This document shows positions 52,024 through 59,428 of a DNA stretch of 64,000 nucleotides, in pieces (within the stretch, counting starts at the first letter, position 1; every line of letters begins with the position of its first letter). A program made the position numbers and the translations under genes. The notes beneath the pieces were generated by a model. That model made no database searches. It worked only from the letters and a program-made list of their open reading frames with translations, and had not been told where the DNA came from. Location: assembly GCA_017512095.1 (NCBI GenBank), contig JAFWHC010000007.1:58011-122010 (forward strand), in the 5' to 3' direction. This DNA comes from Candidatus Saccharimonadota bacterium (GTDB taxonomy: Bacteria > Patescibacteriota > Saccharimonadia > Saccharimonadales > Saccharimonadaceae).

Positions 52024-53166
52024 ATGGATATTTTATTGGTAATACTTATTATTCTTAATGTTATTTTAACAGGGGTTTTGATTTTGAAGCCGAGGAAGGC
52101 GGAGTTTGATACTTCTCAGCTTGAAAGAGATAACAAGGAGTTGACCGAAAAACTGGTGAAAACTGAGGCGAAGGTTGAATTTTTGGCGAAGAAGATTGAT
52201 GGTTTGACGCCGGTGATTTCGGACGAGTTTAGGAAGAGCCGGACGGAGCTGAACCAGAATTTTGAGAAGATTCAGACGAGCAACGAGAAGAAGTTGGAGC
52301 AGATGCGGGAGACGGTGGATGAGAAGTTGCAGGCGAGCGTTGAGAAGCGCTTTAATGAAAGCTTTAAGCAGATTTCGGGGCAGCTCAGTCAGGTCTATCA
52401 AGGACTTGGCGAGATGAAGAATTTGGCGACGGGAGTGGGTGATTTGAAAAAGGTTATGGAAGGAGTGAAGACGCGGGGGATTTACGGCGAGGTGCAGCTC
52501 GGAGCGATTATTGAGGATATTCTGACGCCCACGCAATATCTCACAAATACGTTGATTAAAAAAGGAAGTTCCGACCGTGTGGAGTTTGCGGTGCGGATGC
52601 CCGGAAAAGAAGCGGAAGTCTTGCTTCCGATAGATTCGAAGTTCCCGGTTGAGAATTATCAGAGGCTTCTTAAAGCGTATGATGAGGGTTCGAAAACGGA
52701 GATCGAAACGTACCGGAAAGCTTTACGCAAAGACGTCGTAGAACAGGCGAAGAAGATTCATGATAAATATATTGAGGTGCCGAAGACGACGGAGTTTGCG
52801 ATGATGTTTGTGCCGACCGAGTCGCTTTATGCCGAGATTTTGCGGATTTCGGGGGTGGACGAGGAGATTCGGCAGAAGTATAGTATTTCCCTGTCAAGTC
52901 CTGCGACGCTGCCGGTGATGCTGAATGGGTTGCTTATGGGGTATCGCTCGGTCGCTATCGAGAAGCGGAGTGCGGAGGTGTGGAAGATACTAGGTGGGGT
53001 GAAGGCGCAGTTCGGAACGTTCGGAACGTTGCTTGATAATGTAGAAAAGAAATTGACAGAGGGAGTTAATAAAATTGGTGCAGCTAGGAAGCAGGTTGGC
53101 AAGATAGAAAAGCAAATGAGCGATGTAGAGGAATTGCCGAAAAGTGAAATAGAATTGTTAGATTAG
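52024..53166 (+). CDS. rmuC: DNA recombination protein RmuC
   Basis: 380 aa from the ATG at 52024, which sits 6 bases after the -10; the frame can be opened 18 bases earlier but that start overlaps the promoter. One N-terminal TM (about 3-23), a long coiled coil (about 30-145), then the nuclease-like RmuC domain (GIYGEVQLGAIIEDIL, VEFAVRMPGKEAEVLLPIDSKFPVENY). The stop codon lies at the edge of a family A palindrome. Confidence 0.92.
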   Translation: MDILLVILIILNVILTGVLILKPRKAEFDTSQLERDNKELTEKLVKTEAKVEFLAKKIDGLTPVISDEFRKSRTELNQNFEKIQTSNEKKLEQMRETVDEKLQASVEKRFNESFKQISGQLSQVYQGLGEMKNLATGVGDLKKVMEGVKTRGIYGEVQLGAIIEDILTPTQYLTNTLIKKGSSDRVEFAVRMPGKEAEVLLPIDSKFPVENYQRLLKAYDEGSKTEIETYRKALRKDVVEQAKKIHDKYIEVPKTTEFAMMFVPTESLYAEILRISGVDEEIRQKYSISLSSPATLPVMLNGLLMGYRSVAIEKRSAEVWKILGGVKAQFGTFGTLLDNVEKKLTEGVNKIGAARKQVGKIEKQMSDVEELPKSEIELLD

Positions 53167-53300
53167 CTCGCTTGCGGTCGAGAATCCGTTTCGAGGGCCC
53201 GCTCCTCACAAAAGGCGACAGACTATCGTCTGTCGCTCTTTTGCTGGCCGCTCAGGCCGTGTCTTTAGTCCCTCAAAACGGACTTCTCTCCCCGCTCGCG
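53165..53300. repeat. Palindromic element, family A (rmuC-recR)
   Basis: 136 bp between converging genes. Outer arms GCTCGCTTGCGG and CCCCGCTCGCG, middle CCGTT / AACGG, and a central hairpin CGACAGAC-TATC-GTCTGTCG absent from the lysS copy (15804-15900). It may act as a bidirectional terminator. Confidence 0.85.
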
Positions 53301-53302
53301 TT

Positions 53303-53908
53303 TTATAATTTCGTTCTATTATTCAGAGCGGCGCTTAGAGTGATTTGATCGGCATAGCTTAAATCAATTCCTAATGGTAGGCCGCGGGCGAGGCGTGTGA
53401 TTCTTAAGTCGGGGTATTTTTCCGTGAGGAGTTTTTGAAGCAAGAGGGCGGTGGACTCGCCTTCGACCGAGGGGTTTGTGGCAATGATGATTTCCGAAAC
53501 GGAATCTTCGTTGATGCGCGTGATGAGTTCTTTGATGTGGAGCTCATTGGGGGTGATGCCGTCAATGGGAGAGATGGCGCCACCAAGGACGTGATAGGTT
53601 CCCTTGTATTGTTTAGTTGCTTCGATAGCGTAGATGTCGAGCGGTTCTTCGACGACGAGAACGGTGGTTTTATCGCGTGCTTCATCGCTGTATAGAGGCG
53701 AGACTTGGTCTTTACTATCGATGAGAGCAAAGGTTTTGGGGCAGGATTTAACGCCGGAGTGAAGCGCGGAGAGAGTTTCCGCAATGTTATCGGAGATTTG
53801 AGGATTTGAGCGAAACAGAAAGTAGGCATAGCGTTCGGCCGTGCGGGGGCCAACGCCGGGAAGATGACCAAGCGCTTCGATGACGCGCGTGAGAGCTTCT
53901 GGGAGCAT
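53303..53908 (-). CDS. recR: Recombination protein RecR
   Basis: 201 aa. The N-terminal helix-hairpin-helix (LGHLPGVGPRTAERYAYFLF) and the Toprim domain (TVLVVEEPLDIYAIE, ISPIDGI, NPSVEGESTALLL) are present. The zinc finger between them has lost three of four Cys residues (SCPKTFALIDSKDQVSPLYS). It acts with RecO and RecF in gap repair. It follows ebfC by one base, the standard dnaX-ebfC-recR neighbourhood. Confidence 0.94.
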   Translation of the reverse strand: MLPEALTRVIEALGHLPGVGPRTAERYAYFLFRSNPQISDNIAETLSALHSGVKSCPKTFALIDSKDQVSPLYSDEARDKTTVLVVEEPLDIYAIEATKQYKGTYHVLGGAISPIDGITPNELHIKELITRINEDSVSEIIIATNPSVEGESTALLLQKLLTEKYPDLRITRLARGLPLGIDLSYADQITLSAALNNRTKL

Positions 53909-53909
53909 T

Positions 53910-54206
53910 TTAGAAGCCGAGATTGCCGAGTTTGCCCATGAGTGGCTTCATTTTTTCGCTGGCGATTTCTTGTGCCTTGGCGTAGCCGTCACGAAGGCAG
54001 TTCTCGATCCAGCGTTCGAGCTCGTGAATGTCGTCGAGATCGACGCGTTCGGGGTCGATAGTAACTTTTTTGATTTTTAGTTCGCCGTTGATTTGAACAA
54101 CGACGGCACCGTCACCAGCCTCGACTTCGACGATTTCGTTTTTGAGGTCCTTTTGTGCTTTTCTAAGCTGGTTAATCATTTTCATTTGATCCATGGTCTG
54201 GCCCAT
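53910..54206 (-). CDS. ebfC: Nucleoid-associated protein YbaB/EbfC
   Basis: 98 aa: MDQMKMINQLRKAQKDLKNEIVEVEAG and the conserved VQINGELKIKKVTIDPE. A dimeric DNA-binding protein, usually encoded between dnaX and recR. AAAGGAG lies 7 bases before the ATG. Confidence 0.94.
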   Translation of the reverse strand: MGQTMDQMKMINQLRKAQKDLKNEIVEVEAGDGAVVVQINGELKIKKVTIDPERVDLDDIHELERWIENCLRDGYAKAQEIASEKMKPLMGKLGNLGF

Positions 54207-54224
54207 AATAAAACTCCTTTAAAA

Positions 54225-55691
54225 CTATTTTCGGTAGGTATATATGTATATTCTATCAGAATTGTCGGATTTTGGCGAGGTGATGATGCGACTAATGCGA
54301 TAGCCGTCGGGGAGAATGAGGTCTTCGGCGTGGCCTAAGGTGGCGACATTGGCGTAGACATTGAGTTTTTGTAGGTCTTCGAAGGCCATGAGGGAGATGG
54401 CGTGGTGACGGTCTTCGTACACTTCATAGAAGGCGTGATTGAGCGAACCGGATTGGGTGACAAGAATAGTGTCTTCAGTTAAATTATCGCGGACGAGGTC
54501 GAGGTCGGTTGAGAATTGAGTGGCGACGGCGGGGGTGTATTTGTAACCATATATATAATGGTTGAGGCTGGGGATAATCATGAGCGCGAGAAGGATGGAA
54601 AGTGGAAAAATCGCGAAAATACGAGCGTAGGGGTTTGAGGGGAAAAGACCATACCATTTTTCTAGAATGTAGCGGATGCCGTGGGCGGTGAGAATGGAGA
54701 GCGGAAGAACGAGAAGAAGTGAGGAATCTGGAGTGAGACCAGCAAGCACAACGGCGAAGACGATGAAGCAGCTAGCAATGGCATTTCTGGAGGCGAAAAA
54801 GCCTTTGCGTGTCGAGAAAAGACCGATGAGCGCGAGAACAAGGTGAGAAAGCCCAATGAGCGGAGAGAGATAAACCCCTTCCATGGGCTGGACCCATGAG
54901 AAAAAGGGGGCAAAGCCGGTTTTGATGTTGTCGACGAAATGAGCAAAAGAGAAATCACTGCCAAAGAAAAGGGTGAGGGCGACGGTGCTGCTCGTTACGA
55001 TGTTAGTAATCCAGATGGCGAGGCCACCAAGAAGAATGACGGACACGCCGATGAGCGGGATTTTAGGGAGAGATTTAATTGTAAAACGGAGATGTGGGTT
55101 CCAGAGGGCAAAAAAGATGATAAAAGCGACGAGATAAATGAGGTGGGGTGTATAAATGGCGAGAAGAAGCGCTAATGCGAAGACAAAACACCAAAGTGGT
55201 TTTGGGGCTTTTTCGCCTTGAATTTTACTGCCGAGCCAGAGAAGGAGTGTGGGCCAGAAAATGAGCATAATGAGGGGCGTGCCGGAGCCGGCAAGGTAAA
55301 GAAACGGCGTCGAGAGTACGGTGAGAATTGAAGCGAGAAGGGCGACATTGCTTTTGAACCAGCGGTTGAGAAGGAGAATGAGCAAGAGCCCGAGAACGAT
55401 GCCGATGAGGATGGACGGGAGTTTAATTGCGTATGGAGTGAGGCCGAAGGCGAGGATGGAAAGCTTTTGTAAAATGTGGTATGGTAAGTCGACGAGGTCG
55501 CCGGAGGTGATGGATGAGAAATGGAGGTTATAACTTGCGACGGTGGACTCGCGCTCAAGGTCGGAAAGTCCGGACGGGCTAATCATAGGCAAGCAGATGA
55601 TAAGGGCAAGAAAAGCTAGACCGAGGACGACGTAACCAATGATAAACCGATAACGGTAAAGAAAAAGCTTAGAGATAACGAGTTTACTCAT
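54225..55691 (-). CDS. GT-C type membrane glycosyltransferase-like protein
   Basis: 488 aa with about 11-12 hydrophobic segments. After TM1 comes an acidic loop (GLSDLERESTVASYN) as in GT39/GT83-type enzymes, and the last 110 residues are an extracellular domain. Such proteins move sugars from lipid-phosphate donors onto proteins or wall polymers outside the membrane. The family call rests on topology and the acidic loop. It sits between dnaB and ebfC. The promoter is leaderless-type. Confidence 0.72.
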   Translation of the reverse strand: MSKLVISKLFLYRYRFIIGYVVLGLAFLALIICLPMISPSGLSDLERESTVASYNLHFSSITSGDLVDLPYHILQKLSILAFGLTPYAIKLPSILIGIVLGLLLILLLNRWFKSNVALLASILTVLSTPFLYLAGSGTPLIMLIFWPTLLLWLGSKIQGEKAPKPLWCFVFALALLLAIYTPHLIYLVAFIIFFALWNPHLRFTIKSLPKIPLIGVSVILLGGLAIWITNIVTSSTVALTLFFGSDFSFAHFVDNIKTGFAPFFSWVQPMEGVYLSPLIGLSHLVLALIGLFSTRKGFFASRNAIASCFIVFAVVLAGLTPDSSLLLVLPLSILTAHGIRYILEKWYGLFPSNPYARIFAIFPLSILLALMIIPSLNHYIYGYKYTPAVATQFSTDLDLVRDNLTEDTILVTQSGSLNHAFYEVYEDRHHAISLMAFEDLQKLNVYANVATLGHAEDLILPDGYRISRIITSPKSDNSDRIYIYTYRK

Positions 55692-55698
55692 TTATACT

Positions 55699-55707
55699 AT
55701 TTTAGCA
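55699..55707 (-). promoter_or_regulatory. Extended -10 of the GT-C gene, leaderless
   Basis: TGCTAAAAT on the minus strand, 7 bases before the ATG at 55691. Confidence 0.65.
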
Positions 55708-55716
55708 AAATCTTTA

Positions 55717-57084
55717 TTATTCTTCAACGTGTTCTTTGTCGAGCGACATGAAGCGGAGGAGCTCGGGGTGGAAGTAGAGTTCGATTTTGCCAACCGGGCC
55801 ATGGCGGTGTTTGCCGATGATGAGTTCGGTGATGTTTGTAGGCACGAAATCTGGTTCATTCATATGGTAATAGTCAACGCGGTGGAGGAACATGACAAGG
55901 TCGGCGTCCTGCTCGATGGAGCCAGATTCACGGAGGTCGGAAAGGACAGGGCGTGGGTCGTCGCGACCGGTGACGGAGCGGGAGAGCTGAGCAAGGGCGA
56001 TGACGGGGATTTCTAGTTCCCTGGCAAGCTGTTTAAGGCCGCGGGAGATTTCTGTCACTTCTTGGACACGGTTGCCGGCGTAACGGTCGGAACCCTGGAG
56101 AAGCTGAAGGTAGTCAACGATTATCATGCCGATGTCGTGGTCGTGGGCGGCACGACGAGCTTTATTGCGAAGCTCGAGAATGGTCATTGATGATGTGTCG
56201 TCGAGATAGAGCGGGACGGAATCCATTTCTTCGAGAGCGTCGCCGATTTTGCCGTAATCTTCATCGGTGACGTTGCCGGTGCGGATTTTCCAGTTGTCGA
56301 CACCGGAGACGTCGGAAATCATACGGTCGACAATTTCGTTGTTAGCCATTTCCATAGAGAAGAAAAGGACGCCACGGTTGTTGATGGTGGCCGCGTTGTA
56401 GGCGAGGTTTTCAGCAAAAGTGGTTTTACCCATGGCGGGGCGGGCGCCGATGATAATAAGGTCGCCTTTTTGGAAGCCGGCTGTTTTTTTGTCGAGATCG
56501 CGGAAACCGGTTTTAAGGCCGCGAAGCGAACCTTTGTTTTTATGGAGTTCTTCCATGCGGTCAAAAGCATCGGCGAGGAGGCTTTCCAAGGCGACGTATT
56601 CGGTTTTAGTGTTTTGATCGGAAACGCCGAAAAGTTCTTTTTCGGCGGCGCCGAGAAGTTCGCCGACTTCCTTTTCTTCGGAGTAAGCACTTTCGGCGAT
56701 ATTGTTGCCGGCGGAGATGAGGCGGCGACGGACAGCGGCGTTAGCGATGAGCTCGGCGTAAGCCTTGGCGTGGGTGGCGGTGGGGACGTAGTTGGTGAGC
56801 TCGGTGAGATAAGCGGCGCCACCGACAGAGCGAAGGTCTTTGGTTTTGCGGAGTTCAGCAGTGACGGTCAAAAGGTCGATTGGAGAGTGGTGCTGGTAAA
56901 GGCTGGTCATGGCGTGAAAAATTTTGCCATGTTTTTCTTCGTAAAAATCCTTGTATTTTACGAGTTCAAGGCAGTCGGGGAAGGCGGCGTCGGACAGCAT
57001 GAGAGCGCCGAGCAAAGATTTTTCGGCGTTTAAATCTTGAGGCGGGATGCGGCCGCTGGTTTGACTAGAAAGGGATTCCTCCAT
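55717..57084 (-). CDS. dnaB: Replicative DNA helicase DnaB
   Basis: 455 aa. The N-terminal helical domain (PPQDLNAEKSLLGALMLSD) is followed by a RecA-like domain with Walker A GARPAMGKTTFAEN, Walker B GMIIVDYLQLL and the arginine finger region GKHRHGPVGKIEL. It unwinds DNA at the fork. The start overlaps the dnaX stop by 20 bases, so helicase and clamp-loader subunit are coupled, which is unusual. Confidence 0.95.
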   Translation of the reverse strand: MEESLSSQTSGRIPPQDLNAEKSLLGALMLSDAAFPDCLELVKYKDFYEEKHGKIFHAMTSLYQHHSPIDLLTVTAELRKTKDLRSVGGAAYLTELTNYVPTATHAKAYAELIANAAVRRRLISAGNNIAESAYSEEKEVGELLGAAEKELFGVSDQNTKTEYVALESLLADAFDRMEELHKNKGSLRGLKTGFRDLDKKTAGFQKGDLIIIGARPAMGKTTFAENLAYNAATINNRGVLFFSMEMANNEIVDRMISDVSGVDNWKIRTGNVTDEDYGKIGDALEEMDSVPLYLDDTSSMTILELRNKARRAAHDHDIGMIIVDYLQLLQGSDRYAGNRVQEVTEISRGLKQLARELEIPVIALAQLSRSVTGRDDPRPVLSDLRESGSIEQDADLVMFLHRVDYYHMNEPDFVPTNITELIIGKHRHGPVGKIELYFHPELLRFMSLDKEHVEE

Positions 57085-58540
57085 TATCGTTATTTACCTC
57101 CTGTACTGTTCCCATTATATCAGATATTTGTTTAATTTCGGGAGAGTTTTTTGGTAGTTCGTCGATTTCGTGGATGATGAAATCTTTTCCGAGAGCGCTT
57201 TTTAAAACTAAGCTGTTGTTGGGGCGTTCCAAAATGGATTTAGTGATTTTTTTAGGTGGGTAGATGTCGATTTGGGTTTCCGATTCGATGATTTTGCATT
57301 TTTTGAGTTGGGCGTCGAGGGCAGGGGTAAGAGCCAAAACGCGCTCCTCTGTAGAGGCCTTTCTCGCTTGGGAAAATTCAGTCTGATTTTTCTCGTCGAC
57401 CAGTCGCGCAGAGCGCAATGCGGTTCGGGTAACACCGGCCACCGATTGCGCTCTTTCGTGGTCTCCTCGAAAAATCCGTGAATTTTCTTTAGCCGCTTCG
57501 AAAGGCTCTACAGAGTCGCGTTCTTGTTTTATGGGTTGCTGATCCCGACTTTCGGTTTTCTTGAATTGTCGTAAAGAATTCGGTTCTGACTTTTCGTTTT
57601 GCATTACTTTTGGCGAGCTTAAAAATGCGAGGAGGAGTTTGGCTTCGGGGTAGGGGGCGGAGACAGAGGGGAGAGAGGCGAGGAGGGGGAGGAGAGCGGG
57701 TTCTGGATAGGCGATGATTTTTTCGAGAGTGGAGGCGGCGATGGCTTCCGGTTTGATTCCCTCGAGGAGTAAGGACTTAAGCTGGGCGGAGATGGCGGTG
57801 AAGTCGCCGGATTTATATGCGTCGAGAAGGTCGGCCAGCTTGGTCTCAAGCGGGAGACCGAGGCAGCTGGCAACGTCTAGCTCGGTGATTTCTTTTTTGT
57901 CGTCGCCTAGTGTCGAAATCTGGTCGAGAAGGGAGAGCGAGTCGCGGAAGGAGCCACCGCCTTTTTGGCAGATGATGTTTAGAGCGTCGTCGGTGATTTT
58001 GATGTTTTCTTTTTCGCAGATGTTTTTTAGATGTGGGAGCATGATTTCGGGCGGGGCGAGGCGAAAAGTGTAAACTTGCGAGCGAGAGGTGATGGTGACG
58101 GGAACTTTTTCGAGGTCAGTTGTGGCGAGGATAAAGACGACGTGCTCGGGCGGCTCTTCAAGGGTTTTAAGAAGTGCGTTGAAAGCACTTTTTGAGAGCA
58201 TGTGGACTTCGTCGATAATGTAGACTTTGTATTTTCCTTCTGACGGGGCGATGACCGCTTTTTCGCGAAGGTCGCGAATGTTATCAACGCCAGTGTTTGA
58301 GGCGGCGTCGATTTCGATAATATCGAGATAAGAGTCTTCGAGTTTATATTTAAAACCATTGATTTCGTGAGCGAGAATGCGGGCGACGGAAGTTTTGCCA
58401 CAGCCACGCGGACCAGTAAAAAGATAACTATGGGATGTTTTACCGGATTTTAGAGCAGCAGAAAGCGGTTCCGTGACTTGGCTTTGGCCAACAACGTCGG
58501 AGAGTTTTTGAGGTCTGTATTTGCGATAGAGAGCTAACAT
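57065..58540 (-). CDS. dnaX: DNA polymerase III subunit gamma/tau
   Basis: 491 aa from the ATG at 58540. Walker A GPRGCGKTSVARIL, Walker B VYIIDEVHMLS, sensor 1 ATTDL and SRC-like TSRSQVYTF are present. The CxxxxxxxxCxxC zinc module after Walker A is absent (AHEINGFKYKLEDSYLDII). Domain III is followed by a large palindromic insert (57338-57522) coding for a Ser/Arg/Glu-rich segment. The promoter is leaderless and fused to an upstream terminator. Confidence 0.93.
   Translation of the reverse strand: MLALYRKYRPQKLSDVVGQSQVTEPLSAALKSGKTSHSYLFTGPRGCGKTSVARILAHEINGFKYKLEDSYLDIIEIDAASNTGVDNIRDLREKAVIAPSEGKYKVYIIDEVHMLSKSAFNALLKTLEEPPEHVVFILATTDLEKVPVTITSRSQVYTFRLAPPEIMLPHLKNICEKENIKITDDALNIICQKGGGSFRDSLSLLDQISTLGDDKKEITELDVASCLGLPLETKLADLLDAYKSGDFTAISAQLKSLLLEGIKPEAIAASTLEKIIAYPEPALLPLLASLPSVSAPYPEAKLLLAFLSSPKVMQNEKSEPNSLRQFKKTESRDQQPIKQERDSVEPFEAAKENSRIFRGDHERAQSVAGVTRTALRSARLVDEKNQTEFSQARKASTEERVLALTPALDAQLKKCKIIESETQIDIYPPKKITKSILERPNNSLVLKSALGKDFIIHEIDELPKNSPEIKQISDIMGTVQEVNNDNGGIPF
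57338..57522 (-). repeat. In-frame 185-bp palindrome in dnaX
   Basis: Imperfect inverted repeat whose arms share AACGCG, CTCTGTAGAG, CCTTTC, GAAAATTCA, GATTTTTC and GAGCGCAAT with matching complements on the other side (ATTGCGCTC, GAAAAATC, TGAATTTTC, CTCTACAGAG, CGCGTT). It codes about 60 residues between domains of DnaX without a stop. Confidence 0.8.
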
Positions 58541-58546
58541 ATTTAT

Positions 58547-58552
58547 ATTATA
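58547..58552 (-). promoter_or_regulatory. -10 of dnaX-dnaB, leaderless
   Basis: TATAAT on the minus strand, 6 bases before the ATG at 58540, directly downstream of the T-run of the terminator at 58561-58580. Confidence 0.65.
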
Positions 58553-58560
58553 TATCAAAA

Positions 58561-58580
58561 AACCTCGACTGAGCGAGGTT
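58561..58580 (-). terminator. Terminator of the 172-aa coiled-coil gene
   Basis: AACCTCG / CGAGGTT, 6-base loop, followed on the minus strand by TTTTTT that leads straight into the dnaX -10. Confidence 0.85.
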
Positions 58581-58585
58581 TTTCT

Positions 58586-59104
58586 TTATAATGCGGCTTC
58601 GACAGCGGCCCAGGCGGCTTCGTCGTTGTTTGCAGGGATGACGACGGAAACTTGAGAGCCTTCTTTGAGATGGAAATAAGTGACGGAAGCGTAGAGAATT
58701 TCGAACTCGCGGCCAGCGACTTCGACGTAGTATTTGTCGTCGTGATGCGTGAGCGTGCCAATGACGGATTTGCGTTCGACGGGGCCGATTTGCTTATAGA
58801 GGAATTTGCCGTCGGGGGTGATTGTGAGTTTCATGAGGTCGCCCTCAACAAGCTTAGATTTTGAAGCATAGTTGGCGGGGACGGGGTAGTTTTTGCCGTC
58901 GGGGCCGATCATAATTTGACCATCAAAGACACCTTCGATAACTTTGCCATCGGGATCAGAAACAATAGTGTCGCGAGGAGCGGCGATAACATCGCCGTCG
59001 CCCAAAACGGAATTCAAAAGCTCCTTGGCGGCAGCCATGTTGGTTTCAGCCTCTTGGATTAGGCTGCGTAAACGTTTTATTTGTTTTTCTGGTAGTTCAG
59101 ACAT
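58586..59104 (-). CDS. Conserved-looking unknown protein, 172 aa
   Basis: 172 aa: an N-terminal helix (about 3-35, EKQIKRLRSLIQEAETNMAAAKELL) then a beta-rich region of two similar halves (VFDGQIMIGPDGKNYPVPANYASKSKLVEGD and VEVAGREFEILYASVTYFHLKEGSQV) that look like paired OB/SH3-type barrels. The layout recalls transcription or ribosome-binding factors, but no family is recognised. It starts at 59104 next to GAGGTG, with a promoter about 30-50 bases upstream. Own terminator. Confidence 0.75.
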   Translation of the reverse strand: MSELPEKQIKRLRSLIQEAETNMAAAKELLNSVLGDGDVIAAPRDTIVSDPDGKVIEGVFDGQIMIGPDGKNYPVPANYASKSKLVEGDLMKLTITPDGKFLYKQIGPVERKSVIGTLTHHDDKYYVEVAGREFEILYASVTYFHLKEGSQVSVVIPANNDEAAWAAVEAAL

Positions 59105-59107
59105 CAC

Positions 59108-59428
59108 CTCGCGTCCTGTCTATTTTTGATATAGTACTATTATTATATTATATGACGCGGGAGGGTTTGTCAATGATGAAGTTTTCCACCAAAAATCTAG
59201 GGGTGGACGTACAAATGTTGTAGAAAAAACATTTTATTGGCTAAACAGGGGTCGGACATTGACAAAAACGCTTATGTGTGCTATAATAAAGGTGTTAGTT
59301 ATAAACGCGTGTTAGTTTAGGCCAACGTAATTTAAAAGCTGAATCATCTCAGGCACAAACGCATGCCTGAACCATTTGATTTTTATACTGGAATTTTCTG
59401 AAATCTATATTGCAAGGAGGGGTAGCCA
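59108..59428. other. Divergent regulatory region, 321 bp
   Basis: Holds the promoter of the minus gene (A/T-rich, near 59130-59155), the consensus promoter at 59259-59287 and a UTR of about 135 bases for the plus gene at 59429. The UTR has a hairpin TCAGGCA / TGCCTGA at 59349-59370 and a strong SD (AAGGAGGGG). No other gene seen. Confidence 0.6.
59259..59287 (+). promoter_or_regulatory. Consensus promoter of the Pro/Thr-rich protein gene
   Basis: TTGACA at 59259-59264, TATAAT at 59282-59287, 17-base spacer. Full match to the sigma-70 type consensus. Confidence 0.88.

Noticed and set aside
57880..57910. Slippery run (CAAAAAAG on the minus strand) in dnaX
   Set aside because: The phase differs from the known AAAAAAG tau/gamma site and no clear stimulatory stem or early -1 stop was identified.
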